NCBI GenBank assembly: GCA_934631005.1
Contig: CAKTXA010000008.1
Span: forward strand, 1-64,000
DNA: 64,000 nucleotides
Direction: 5' to 3'
Origin: an uncultured Oscillospiraceae bacterium
Lineage (GTDB): Bacteria; Bacillota; Clostridia; Oscillospirales; Oscillospiraceae
Made by a program: the position numbers and the translations under genes. Numbering within the stretch: the stretch's first letter is position 1; the number at the start of each line of letters is the position of its first letter. Below are positions 29,652-38,030 of this stretch, piece after piece. The notes under the pieces are model-generated. The model did not search any database, was not told where the DNA came from, and saw only the letters and a list, made by a program, of their open reading frames with translations.

Positions 29652-30992
29652 ATGGAACTGACCCGAAACGACATGGATATGCTGCACGGGTCGCTTTCCA
29701 AAAAGCTGATTCTGTTCGCGCTGCCCATCGCGCTGAGCAGTATGCTGCAGCAGCTGTTCAGCGCCGCCGATACGGCGGTGGTCGGCCTGTTCGGCCGCCC
29801 CGGCGCGCTGGCGGCCGTGGGCACGAATACGGAGATCGTGGCGCTGATCGTCACGGTGTCGTCCGGGCTGGCGATCGGCGCGAACGTGCTGATCGCCAGC
29901 CGCATCGGCAAAAGCCGGACGGACGATCTGCCCGCCATCGCGCGGTCGGTGCTGATGCTGGCGCTGGCCGTGGGGCTGCTCGGTGCGGCGCTCGGGCAGT
30001 GCGCCGTCGGGCCGCTGCTGCGGCTCATCCGCACGCCGGAGGATATTTTCTCCGGCGCGGCGCTGTATCTGCGCATCTACCTCATCGGCTATCCGTTTTT
30101 GCTGCTGTATGACTTCGGCGCGGCCATCCTGCGCGCCCGGGGTGACAGCCGGTCGCCGTTTTTTGCGCTGATGCTCTCCGGCATCGCGAACGTGGGGCTG
30201 AACGTGCTGCTTGTGGCCGCGTTCCGGCTGGATGTGGCGGGCGTCGCCATCGCCACGGGGGTCTCGAACGCGCTGTCCGCCGCGCTGGTGCTGCGCAGGC
30301 TTTTCCGAATGGGCCTGCTCGCCGGGGCGGCGCGGGCCCGGTGGGCGTACATCGCCGAGACGCTCAAAACGGGCGTCCCCTCCGCGGTGCAGGGCGCGGT
30401 GTTCTGCTTTGCGAATATTTTTGTGCAGGCGTCGGTCAACCGCTTCGGCGCGGACGCCATCGCGGGTAGCGCCATTGCGATGAATTTTGAGTACCTCACC
30501 TACTACGGCATCACCGCCTTCGGCCAGACGGCCACGACGTTCACCAGCCAGAACTACGCCGCCGGCGATCTTGCCCGCTGCCGGAAAATTTTGTGGCTGT
30601 GTCTGGTGTTCTCAACGGCGCTCAATCTTGCGATGATCGTGCCGGTGGTCGTGTTCCGCCCGTTTTTCTGCGGGCTGTTCTCGTCCGACCCGGCGGAGCT
30701 CGCGTGCGCCGGGGTGCGCATCGGGTGCATCCTGCTCTTTGAGCCGGTGTGCAGCCTGTATGAGATCCCGGCAGGCGTGCTGCGCGGGACGGGGCGCGCC
30801 GTGCTCCCGGCGGCGGATATGATGGTCGGTACGTGCGCGTTTCGCATCGTGTGGATCCTGACGGTGTTCCGCGCGCACCCCGCACCCGAGACGCTGTTTT
30901 ACGCGTTTCCCCTCTCGTGGCTGGCCACGATCGCGCTCATCGCGCTCAGCTTTACCGTCTGCCGCCCGCTGCGCCCGCGGGCCGCGGCATAA
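29652..30992 (+). CDS. MATE family efflux transporter
   Basis: 446-residue pump of the MATE superfamily with twelve membrane segments. LILFALPIALSSMLQQLFSA, TAVVGLFG and the internal duplication (IAMNFEYLTYYGITAFGQ in the second half) fit the family. It exports cationic drugs or metabolites against sodium or proton. The ATG at 29652 has GGGAGGG upstream; the frame is open back to 29442 but runs antisense to the LysR gene. Divergent LysR may regulate it. Confidence 0.9.
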   Translation: MELTRNDMDMLHGSLSKKLILFALPIALSSMLQQLFSAADTAVVGLFGRPGALAAVGTNTEIVALIVTVSSGLAIGANVLIASRIGKSRTDDLPAIARSVLMLALAVGLLGAALGQCAVGPLLRLIRTPEDIFSGAALYLRIYLIGYPFLLLYDFGAAILRARGDSRSPFFALMLSGIANVGLNVLLVAAFRLDVAGVAIATGVSNALSAALVLRRLFRMGLLAGAARARWAYIAETLKTGVPSAVQGAVFCFANIFVQASVNRFGADAIAGSAIAMNFEYLTYYGITAFGQTATTFTSQNYAAGDLARCRKILWLCLVFSTALNLAMIVPVVVFRPFFCGLFSSDPAELACAGVRIGCILLFEPVCSLYEIPAGVLRGTGRAVLPAADMMVGTCAFRIVWILTVFRAHPAPETLFYAFPLSWLATIALIALSFTVCRPLRPRAAA

Positions 30993-31018
30993 CGAACCGG
31001 TTCGCACTAAATTCCCTC

Positions 31019-31047
31019 TTGCGTCCGCGCGTTTCCTGCGATATAAT
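31019..31047 (+). promoter_or_regulatory. Promoter of the pilin-like gene
   Basis: TTGCGT (31019-31024), 17 bases, TATAAT (31042-31047), 42 bases before the ATG. Confidence 0.65.
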
Positions 31048-31088
31048 ACCGGAGTATGATATATTGGATCAGGCAGGAGGACTCGACT

Positions 31089-31481
31089 ATGCACCAGCGC
31101 CGCCGACAAGGCTTTACACTTATGGAGATGCTAATCGTCGTGGCGATCATCGCGGTTTTGATCGCCGTGGCCATTCCCACGTTTAACGCCAGCCTGCACA
31201 AGGCACGCGAGGCAGCAGACCTTGCAAACGCCCGCGCATATTATGCCTACCTACAGGCAGATTATATGACCACCGGCGAATATCTGCCGCAGTTCAATGC
31301 TGAAGCCACGGCAAATATGAGCCGTGTCATCACCTACCCCGACGGTACTTCCGTTGAACTGCAAACAGGCATCATTGCCGTCTCCTGCCCACGGATGTCG
31401 CCAGGCTATAGCGGTCCCGCAGCCTATCAGGTCATGTATACCTGCTTGAAGGACGGATCTTCATACACCTTTGGACAATAA
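31089..31481 (+). CDS. Type IV pilin-like protein (prepilin)
   Basis: 130-residue prepilin. After a short charged leader (HQRRRQ) comes GFTLMEMLIVVAIIAVLIAV: the prepilin peptidase cuts after Gly and Glu at position five of the mature protein is present. The remaining 100 residues have two Cys (near SCPRM and YTCLK) that could form a disulfide, and no family resemblance. AGGAGG lies eight bases before the ATG. Assembly ATPase, platform and peptidase genes are absent from the window, so it must use machinery encoded elsewhere. Confidence 0.88.
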   Translation: MHQRRRQGFTLMEMLIVVAIIAVLIAVAIPTFNASLHKAREAADLANARAYYAYLQADYMTTGEYLPQFNAEATANMSRVITYPDGTSVELQTGIIAVSCPRMSPGYSGPAAYQVMYTCLKDGSSYTFGQ

Positions 31482-31491
31482 TAAACGTACA

Positions 31492-31517
31492 TACCTCGGA
31501 GCGTGTGCTCCGAGGTA
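31492..31517. terminator. Terminator after pilin gene
   Basis: Eleven-bp stem TACCTCGGAGC / GCTCCGAGGTA, GTGT loop, then CGTGTCTTTTT. Also serves the convergent MATE gene. Confidence 0.85.
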
Positions 31518-31526
31518 CGTGTCTTT

Positions 31527-32951
31527 TTATGTCCGTTTCTGTGCCGCGACCGCCTCTGCGCGGCGGCGGAAGATCCTGGGGAAAGACGTGAAAATCACGA
31601 TGGACGTGATGATCCCGGCGGTCAGGTCGGCGATGCCCTCCGACAGGTACACGCCGCGGAAGCCCAGAAAATGCGTGAGCGTGAAGCACAGCGGGATGAG
31701 GATGACCACCTTGCGCATCACGGCCAGGCACAGCGCCAGCTTCGCCTGCCCCAGCCCGACGTTCACATTCTGCAGCGTCATCTGCACGAAGAACATGATG
31801 GAGCCCATCAAAAACATCGGCCCATACTGCCGGACGATCTGCGTGACCGCCTCGCTGGCCGAAAACAGCCGCGCGTACAGCTCCGGCACCAGCATCGACA
31901 CCGACCAGATCGTCAGGCAGAAGCCGAACGCGATCAGCGTCACATAGCGCACGCCGGTCTTTAGCCGCTGCTCGTCGCCCTTGCCGTAGTTGTAGCTGAT
32001 GAACGGCTGCACGCCGTTGCCAAGACCGTTGAGCGGCAGCATGATCAGCTGCAGCGCGCTGAGCATCACCGTGAGCGCGGCGGTATAGTCGCGGTCGCCG
32101 CCGGTGGCGCGGTTGAGGTTGATGTTAAAGACCACCTGAATGGCGCACTCGGTAATGGTCATCACAAACGGTGTGACGCCGAGCGAGAGGATGCTGAGCG
32201 CGCGGGCGGCGTGGATGCGCATCTCGCGCACGCGGAAGCGGAACAGGCTGCTGCGCGAAAAGAAGAACAGCGTCACGCAGACGCACGAGCACAGCTGCGA
32301 GACGACCGTGGCCAGGCTCGAGCCGCGCACGCCCATATCCAGTGTGAAGATGAAAATGGGGTCGAGCGCGATGTTGATGATCGCGCCCACGAGCACCGAG
32401 CCCATGGCGATGAGCGAATAGCCCTGCGTCAGGATAAACGGGTTGAGCCCCTGCGCCAGCATGACGAACAGCGAGCCGCAGGCGTAAATTTTCAAGTAAG
32501 ACACCGCGTACTCCAGCGCGCTCGGCGGGCAGCCGAACAGGCAGACGATGGGCTCCGCAAAGCAGAACGCCAGCGCGCCGATGACCGCGCCGATGAGCGT
32601 CAGCATGGTGAATGCGGTGTTGAAGATGCGGTTTGCCTCCGGCGCGTTGCCCTCGCCCAGCTTGATGCCCGCCCGCGGCGCGCCGCCGAGGCCAATGAGA
32701 TTCGCAAACGCCTGAATGATGAGCGTGATGGGCAGCACGATGCCCAGCGCCGCCAGCGCGTCCATCCCGGCGTGCTCGATGCGCGCCACATACATCCGGT
32801 CGACGATGTTATATAAAAACGTGATGAGCTGCGCAATGATCGCCGGAATGCTCAGCCGGACGATCAGCGGCAAGATCGCCCCATGATCCAGCTCCGCCGT
32901 CGTATCCCGCCGTGTTTTCCCAAATTGCCCCTTCCGCCGCAAATCGTTCAT
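31527..32951 (-). CDS. MATE family efflux transporter
   Basis: 474-residue MATE pump, distinct from the one at 29652. LIVRLSIPAIIAQLITFLYN, DRMYVARI and ISYNYGKGDEQR are typical of the Clostridial DinF/NorM-like branch. Twelve predicted helices. The ATG at 32951 has a G-rich stretch (GCGGGGG) immediately before it, unusually close. Convergent with the pilin gene. Substrate unknown. Confidence 0.9.
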   Translation of the reverse strand: MNDLRRKGQFGKTRRDTTAELDHGAILPLIVRLSIPAIIAQLITFLYNIVDRMYVARIEHAGMDALAALGIVLPITLIIQAFANLIGLGGAPRAGIKLGEGNAPEANRIFNTAFTMLTLIGAVIGALAFCFAEPIVCLFGCPPSALEYAVSYLKIYACGSLFVMLAQGLNPFILTQGYSLIAMGSVLVGAIINIALDPIFIFTLDMGVRGSSLATVVSQLCSCVCVTLFFFSRSSLFRFRVREMRIHAARALSILSLGVTPFVMTITECAIQVVFNINLNRATGGDRDYTAALTVMLSALQLIMLPLNGLGNGVQPFISYNYGKGDEQRLKTGVRYVTLIAFGFCLTIWSVSMLVPELYARLFSASEAVTQIVRQYGPMFLMGSIMFFVQMTLQNVNVGLGQAKLALCLAVMRKVVILIPLCFTLTHFLGFRGVYLSEGIADLTAGIITSIVIFTSFPRIFRRRAEAVAAQKRT

Positions 32952-33031
32952 CCCCCGCGTACATTGTTTTCTCTACTATAACAGATAAGCCGACAAAAAT
33001 CCACTCAGCTACGAGTGAAGAGTGAAAAAGT

Positions 33032-33065
33032 AAATCGGCGACGTTCTTACGAACATCGCCGATTT
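33032..33065 (-). terminator. Terminator of tRNA-Leu
   Basis: Fifteen-bp stem with a GTAA loop immediately after the CCA end on the minus strand, followed by TACTTTTTCACTC. Closely resembles the terminator of tRNA-Thr (54847-54882). Confidence 0.75.
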
Positions 33066-33150
33066 TGGTGCGGGAGATGAGACTTGAACTCACACGACGG
33101 TTGCCACACGCCCCTCAAACGTGCCTGTCTACCTATTCCAGCACTCCCGC
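33066..33150 (-). tRNA. tRNA-Leu (anticodon GAG)
   Basis: 85-base class II tRNA. Acceptor GCGGGAG pairs with CTCCCGC, anticodon stem CACGT/GCGTG surrounds the loop TTGAGGG with GAG at 34-36, a long variable arm follows, and the T arm is GTGAG-TTCAAGT-CTCAT. Discriminator A and CCA are encoded (33066-33069). Reads CUC and CUU. Has its own consensus promoter. Confidence 0.95.
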
Positions 33151-33174
33151 ATTTGCTCTTCACAAAGCTCGTTT

Positions 33175-33203
33175 ATTATACTCACCTTTTTCGCATTTGT
33201 CAA
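33175..33203 (-). promoter_or_regulatory. tRNA-Leu promoter
   Basis: Perfect TTGACA (33198-33203), 17 bases, perfect TATAAT (33175-33180) on the minus strand. Confidence 0.9.
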
Positions 33204-33247
33204 CCAGATTTTTCTCCGCAGTGTGATTTTTGCCGATACTTTTACTC

Positions 33248-33276
33248 TTGCGAAACAGCGCGCTTTCTGGTATAAT
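33248..33276 (+). promoter_or_regulatory. rsmE promoter
   Basis: TTGCGA (33248-33253), 17 bases, TATAAT (33271-33276). Transcription should begin near 33283, only about three bases before the ATG at 33286. The 13-mer CTTGCGAAACAGC here also occurs at the aconitase promoter (45452-45464). Confidence 0.7.
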
Positions 33277-33312
33277 GTCGGAAGTATGTTGCAGGAAGGC
33301 GGTCGGTTTTCC

Positions 33313-34047
33313 TTGCCCAAGTTCTTTGTCCCGCCCGGCACGGTGCAGGGCGGCTTTCTGACGCTGAGCGGTGAAAACGCCGCGCACGCGCGCGTGCTGC
33401 GGCTAAAAAACGGCGACAGCGTCACCGTCTGCGACGGCAGCGGCACCGATTATGCCTGCACCGTCAGCGATGTCGCCCCCGGCTGCATCTCGCTGGTGGT
33501 CGATGCCAGCGGCGCCTCGCGGTCAGAGCCGCGGGTGCAGTGCAGCGTGTTCATGGCGTTTTCCAAGGCAGACAAGTTCGAGCACGTCATCCAGAAGGCC
33601 ACGGAGCTTGGCGCGGTACAGATCGTCGCGTTCCCGTCCGCCCGGTGCGTCTCCCGGCCCGACCGTGCTTCGCTCGGCAAAAAGCTGGAGCGCTGGCAGA
33701 AGATCGCAGCCTCCGCCGCCGGTCAGTGCGGGCGCGGCAGGATCCCGCAGGTGCTGGCCATGGACTCGTATGCGCAGGCGCTGGAGCTTGCGGCGCAGAG
33801 CGCGCTGGCGCTTTTGCCGTATGAAAACGAAAAGGCGCTGAGCCTGCGCGAGGCGCTCGCGGACGGCAGCGCGCCGTCCGTCTCCATCGTCACCGGCCCC
33901 GAGGGCGGCTTTACACCGGAGGAGGTCGCGCTGGCGCAGGAAAAGGGGCTGCGCATCTGCACGCTCGGCCCGCGCATCCTCCGCTGTGAGACCGCGCCGC
34001 TGTGCGCGCTGACCTGTGCGCTGTTTGCAAGCGGTGCGCTGGACTAA
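33313..34047 (+). CDS. rsmE: 16S rRNA (uracil-1498-N3)-methyltransferase RsmE
   Basis: SPOUT-family methyltransferase for U1498 of 16S rRNA; 244 residues from the TTG at 33313. LPKFFVPPG is the usual RsmE N-terminus, HVIQKATELGAVQI the central block, VTGPEGGFTPEEV and LGPRILRCETAPL form the knotted SAM site. The TTG start has GGAAGG about ten bases upstream and gives the normal length; the in-frame ATG at 33286 would add nine residues but sits almost at the predicted transcription start. Followed by a membrane protein gene after 22 bases. Confidence 0.93.
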   Translation: MPKFFVPPGTVQGGFLTLSGENAAHARVLRLKNGDSVTVCDGSGTDYACTVSDVAPGCISLVVDASGASRSEPRVQCSVFMAFSKADKFEHVIQKATELGAVQIVAFPSARCVSRPDRASLGKKLERWQKIAASAAGQCGRGRIPQVLAMDSYAQALELAAQSALALLPYENEKALSLREALADGSAPSVSIVTGPEGGFTPEEVALAQEKGLRICTLGPRILRCETAPLCALTCALFASGALD

Positions 34048-34069
34048 ATTGCAAAAGGATTGATCAACT

Positions 34070-34819
34070 ATGGTTCATCAGATTTCGGATACCCGCGCCG
34101 CAAAAAAGCCGCGCGACCTCACGGTCATCAAGGTCATGGCGGCGCTGGTGCTGCTGATCGCGTCCGTGTTCGCGCTGCGCGCGATCGGGCGGGTCTACGC
34201 CACGGTCAGCGGCTTTGACGCCATCTACCCCGCCGCCAAGGTCGTGGCGATCGTCGCGCTGGTACTCGCGGCGGCGAGCCTTGCGGGGCTGATCTTCGCG
34301 CGCCACGGCGTGCTGCGCACGGTGTGCGGGTATGTGCTGCCGCTTACGCTGCTGGCGGCGTTCAGCGCGCTGGTGCTGCGGCGCTACCTCAACGATCAGA
34401 TGCGGCTTTTGTACTTCGTGCACGCCGCGGTCTACTGCCTGTACATCATAAAGCTGCTGTATCACGCGGAGTTCTTCACGGTGTCGCTCGTGACGCTGCT
34501 GGCGGGCTGGACGTTCTACCGCTGCGTGCCCGGCGTGTCCGTATTCTGGACGGTACTGCTGACGGTCGTGATCGTTCTCGCGGCGCTCACGGCGTATCTT
34601 GCCCACCGCGGTCACGGCACGATCGTGCTGTTCGGCAAAAAGCTCCGCCTGTTCCCGAAGGCCTTTGCGCCGCTGCCCATTCTGGTCACATGCGCGCTGT
34701 GGCTGCTGTGCCTGATCGCCAGCGTGGCGGTCGGCTCGCTGCTCGCCTACTACTGCATGTTCGCCGCCATCGCGTTTGAGCTGATCGCCGCGGTGTACTA
34801 CACGTTCCAGCTCAAGTAA
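34070..34819 (+). CDS. Multipass membrane protein of unknown function
   Basis: 249 residues with about seven hydrophobic helices and short charged loops (for example LVLRRYLNDQMRLL). No family recognised. AAAGGAT precedes the ATG, 22 bases after rsmE, so it is probably in the same transcript. A strong terminator follows. Confidence 0.75.
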   Translation: MVHQISDTRAAKKPRDLTVIKVMAALVLLIASVFALRAIGRVYATVSGFDAIYPAAKVVAIVALVLAAASLAGLIFARHGVLRTVCGYVLPLTLLAAFSALVLRRYLNDQMRLLYFVHAAVYCLYIIKLLYHAEFFTVSLVTLLAGWTFYRCVPGVSVFWTVLLTVVIVLAALTAYLAHRGHGTIVLFGKKLRLFPKAFAPLPILVTCALWLLCLIASVAVGSLLAYYCMFAAIAFELIAAVYYTFQLK

Positions 34820-34832
34820 TTCCGATTTTCCG

Positions 34833-34866
34833 GCAGCCCATGACACACGTCGTGGGCTGCTTTTTT
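34833..34866 (+). terminator. Rho-independent terminator
   Basis: Stem GCAGCCCA.GA / TC.TGGGCTGC (34833-34860) with six T residues after it. Confidence 0.9.
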
Positions 34867-34910
34867 CATACTCTCCCCCGCTCGTCCATAGAATGGACGG
34901 GGGTGATCTT

Positions 34911-36428
34911 TTGCGCGGGGAGCGTTCCATTCTGCAAAATGCGCTGCTGCTGACGGGCGTCAATGTGCTGCTGCGCGGCGTTTCCATGCTGTTTCAGGTC
35001 TATCTCTCCGGGCAGATCGGCGCGGGCGGCATCGGGCTTTTACAGCTGATCTTGACCGTCGGGGCCTTTGCCATGACGGTGGGGCTTGCGGGGCTGCGCA
35101 CGGCGGCGATGTATCTGTGCGCCGAGGAGCGCGGCAAAAACCGCCCCGGCGGCGTGCGCCGGGCGATGCGGCTGTGCCTACTCTGCGGGAGCGTCATCTC
35201 CTGCGCCGCGGCGGCGGCGCTGTATGGCTTTTCCGTGCCCATCGCCGAGCGGTTCATCCACGACGCGCGCGCCGCGGCGGGGCTGCGCTGCTGCGCGCTG
35301 ACGCTGCCGCTCGACTGCCTGATCGCGATTTTGGGCGGCTATTTTACCGCCTGCGGTAAGATCCGGCGGCTCGTTACGGTGGAGGTCGCGGAGCGGCTTT
35401 TGTCGCTCGCGGCGACGTTTGGGCTGCTGCATTTCTGGGCGCGGGGCGACACGGCGCGCGCCTGCTGCGCGATCCTGCTCGGCGGGGGTGTCTCATCGGC
35501 CGTGGCGCTTTTGTGGCTGCTGGGGCTGTACGGCCGCGACGTGCCGGCGCTCGGCCCGCCCGCGCGCGGGCTGCGGCTGGGCAGCCGCCTGCGGAAGCTC
35601 TGCGTGCCGCTGGCGCTGAGCGCCTATCTGCGGGCAGGGCTTTCGATGCTGGAGCAGTTTCTCATCCCGCGCGGTCTTGCGCGGCACAGCGGCAGCGCGA
35701 GCGCGTCCATGGCGGTGTACGGCACGATCTGCGGCATGGTGTTCCCCATCCTCATGTTCCCCGCCGCCATCATCTACGTCCTCTCGGAGCTGCTCGTGCC
35801 GGAGCTGGCGCGGTGCAGCGCGGCGGGCTCGCGCATCCGCATCCGCCACCTGACCGAAAAATGCCTGCACGCGGCGCTGCTGTACGCCGGAGCCGTCGCA
35901 GCGCTGCTGTTTCTGCTTGCGCCGCAGCTCGGCCGGCTCCTGTATCACCGCGAGGCGGTCGGCTTTTACCTGCGGCAGTTTGCGCCGATGGCCGTGTTTC
36001 TCTATCTGGACGCGATCGTGGACGGGATGTGCAAGGGCCTCGGCCAACAGGTCGCCTGCGTGCGGTACAACACGCTCACGGCGGCGCTGGACGCGGTGCT
36101 TCTCTATCTCCTGCTGCCGCGCTGCGGCATCGCGGGGTATCAGGTGAGCTTCATCGTCACGCACCTCGTGAACTTCTACCTCAGCCTGCGGCTGCTGCTG
36201 CGGCTGACGCGCCATACGCCGCAGCTGGCATTTTTGCTGCGGGCGGCGCTGTGCGTCGCGTGCGGGATGGGCGCGAGCCTGTGCGCCCCGGCGATGCTGC
36301 CGGATCTGCCGTATGTGCTCGTGAGCTGTGCGCTTTTCCTGCTGGTGTTCCTGCCGTTTCTGCGCTGGACGAAGCTGCTCGGCCCGCAGGAGCGTTTATG
36401 GCTGCGGCAAATGCTCCAGCTGCCTTGA
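34911..36428 (+). CDS. SpoVB-like polysaccharide/lipid flippase (MOP superfamily)
   Basis: 505-residue membrane protein with about twelve to fourteen helices. ILQNALLLTGVNVLLRGVSM and GAGGIGLLQLILTVGAFAMT match the start of stage V sporulation protein B and related flippases that move lipid-linked saccharides or peptidoglycan precursors. In spore formers it acts in cortex synthesis. The TTG at 34911 is preferred because GGGGGTGATC, a near-perfect match to the 16S tail, lies just before it; the ATG at 34893 would place that sequence inside the gene. Confidence 0.85.
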   Translation: MRGERSILQNALLLTGVNVLLRGVSMLFQVYLSGQIGAGGIGLLQLILTVGAFAMTVGLAGLRTAAMYLCAEERGKNRPGGVRRAMRLCLLCGSVISCAAAAALYGFSVPIAERFIHDARAAAGLRCCALTLPLDCLIAILGGYFTACGKIRRLVTVEVAERLLSLAATFGLLHFWARGDTARACCAILLGGGVSSAVALLWLLGLYGRDVPALGPPARGLRLGSRLRKLCVPLALSAYLRAGLSMLEQFLIPRGLARHSGSASASMAVYGTICGMVFPILMFPAAIIYVLSELLVPELARCSAAGSRIRIRHLTEKCLHAALLYAGAVAALLFLLAPQLGRLLYHREAVGFYLRQFAPMAVFLYLDAIVDGMCKGLGQQVACVRYNTLTAALDAVLLYLLLPRCGIAGYQVSFIVTHLVNFYLSLRLLLRLTRHTPQLAFLLRAALCVACGMGASLCAPAMLPDLPYVLVSCALFLLVFLPFLRWTKLLGPQERLWLRQMLQLP

Positions 36429-36484
36429 CTTTTCTGCCGCGTTCTCCTAAAATATTCTCAAAACCGAAGAGAGAAGGCTGAACG

Positions 36485-37507
36485 ATGGCAACATTCCGCA
36501 ACGATTATTCCGAGGGCGCGCATCCGCAGATCATGGACGCGCTCGTGCGCACGAATCCTGAGGCCACCTGCGGCTATGGCCGCGACGAATACTGTGCCCG
36601 CGCCGCGCAGGCCGTGCGCGCGCGCTTTGCCTGCCCGCAGGCGGACGTGCACTTTATGGTGGGCGGCACGGCGACGAATCAGGCGCTCATCGCCGCGGCG
36701 CTGCGCCCGTGGGAGGCCGTCATCGCCGCCGCGACGGGCCACATCAACGTCCACGAATCCGGTGCGATCGAGACATGCGGGCACAAGGTGCTCTCCGCTG
36801 CCGTGCCGGACGGCAAGCTGACGCCGGAGTCGGTGCGCGCGATCGCCGAAGCGCATCTGAACGGCGACGACGGGCACATGGTGGTGCCGCGGATGGTGTA
36901 TGTGTCCGACGCCACGGAGCTCGGCACCATCTACACGAAGGCCGGGCTGACGGCGCTGCACGAGACGTGCCGCGCGCTGGGGCTGTATCTGTACCTCGAC
37001 GGCGCGCGCATGGCGCAGGCGCTGGCAGCGGTGGGCAACGACCTTGTGCCGGAGGACTTTGCACGGCTGTGCGACGCGTTTTACATCGGCGGCACGAAAA
37101 ACGGCCTGCTGTTCGGCGAGGCGCTCGTGATCGTGAACGACGCCATCAAGCCCTACTACCGCAATGTGATGAAGCAGCACGGCGCGATGCTCGCCAAGGG
37201 ACGGCTGCTGGGCGTGCAGTTTGCGGCGTATTTTGAGGACGACCTCTGGCTTTCGCTGGGGCGGCACGCCGTAGAGCAGGCGCAGGCGCTGGCCGACGGG
37301 CTACGCACGAAGGGCTATCAGTTTTATGTAAACTCCCCGACGAATCAGATCTTCCCGATCTTCACCGACGCGCAGTACCGGGACGCGCAGACGCGCTTCG
37401 GCTGCGAGTTCACCGCGAAGGTCGACGCAGAGCACACCGCCGCGCGGTTCGTGACCTCGTGGGCGACCGCGCCCGAGGCTGTGCAGGAGGCGCTGGACGC
37501 GCTGTGA
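36485..37507 (+). CDS. Low-specificity L-threonine aldolase
   Basis: 340-residue fold-type I PLP enzyme of the beta-eliminating lyase group that splits L-threonine/allo-threonine to glycine and acetaldehyde. HFMVGGTATNQALIAAAL, GHINVHESGAIE, YLDGARMAQAL and the PLP lysine in YIGGTKNGLLFGE all agree. AGAAGG precedes the ATG. Its stop shares a base with the DNA glycosylase start (TGATG). Confidence 0.9.
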   Translation: MATFRNDYSEGAHPQIMDALVRTNPEATCGYGRDEYCARAAQAVRARFACPQADVHFMVGGTATNQALIAAALRPWEAVIAAATGHINVHESGAIETCGHKVLSAAVPDGKLTPESVRAIAEAHLNGDDGHMVVPRMVYVSDATELGTIYTKAGLTALHETCRALGLYLYLDGARMAQALAAVGNDLVPEDFARLCDAFYIGGTKNGLLFGEALVIVNDAIKPYYRNVMKQHGAMLAKGRLLGVQFAAYFEDDLWLSLGRHAVEQAQALADGLRTKGYQFYVNSPTNQIFPIFTDAQYRDAQTRFGCEFTAKVDAEHTAARFVTSWATAPEAVQEALDAL

Positions 37508-37995
37508 TGCAGCAGCTTTCGCACCCGTTCCCGCCGCTGTATGACGATCGGTCGCGCATTTTGATCCTCGGCTCGTTCCCGTCGGTGAAGTCGCGCGAGA
37601 CGGCGTTTTTCTACGGCCACCCGCAAAACCGCTTCTGGCGCGTGCTGGCGCGGCTGCTGGACGCGCCCGCGCCGCAGACGGTAGAAGAAAAATCCGCCCT
37701 GCTGCACACGCGCCACATCGCCCTGTGGGACGTGATCGCCAGCTGCCGCATCGAGGGCTCCAGCGACAGCAGCATCCGGGATGCCGCGCCGAACGACCTG
37801 ACGCCGATCCTGCACGCCGCGCCCATCCGGGCGGTGTTCTGCAACGGCGCGTCGTCGTATGTGCTCTATCAGAAGCATCAGGCAAAGGCCACCGGCCTTG
37901 CCGCCGTGCAGCTGCCGTCCACAAGTCCCGCAAACGCAGCGTGGGGCCTTGACCGCCTGACAGACGCGTGGCGCGTTATCCTCGAATATCTATAA
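37507..37995 (+). CDS. DNA-deoxyinosine/uracil glycosylase (MUG-like)
   Basis: 162-residue base-excision enzyme of the uracil-DNA glycosylase superfamily. RILILGSFPSVKSRE near residue 18 is the catalytic loop, AFFYGHPQNRFWRVL the next block, and LPSTSPANA the DNA-intercalating motif. Family members remove deoxyinosine or mismatched uracil. Overlap of the ATG with the aldolase stop indicates coupled translation. Terminator follows immediately. Confidence 0.9.
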   Translation: MQQLSHPFPPLYDDRSRILILGSFPSVKSRETAFFYGHPQNRFWRVLARLLDAPAPQTVEEKSALLHTRHIALWDVIASCRIEGSSDSSIRDAAPNDLTPILHAAPIRAVFCNGASSYVLYQKHQAKATGLAAVQLPSTSPANAAWGLDRLTDAWRVILEYL

Positions 37996-38030
37996 AAATC
38001 GCCGCAGCCGGTTGGCTGCGGCGATTTTTT
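37995..38030. terminator. Bidirectional terminator
   Basis: Fifteen-bp stem (37995-38009 with 38014-38028), GGTT loop, ending in a T-run, between convergent genes. Confidence 0.9.
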
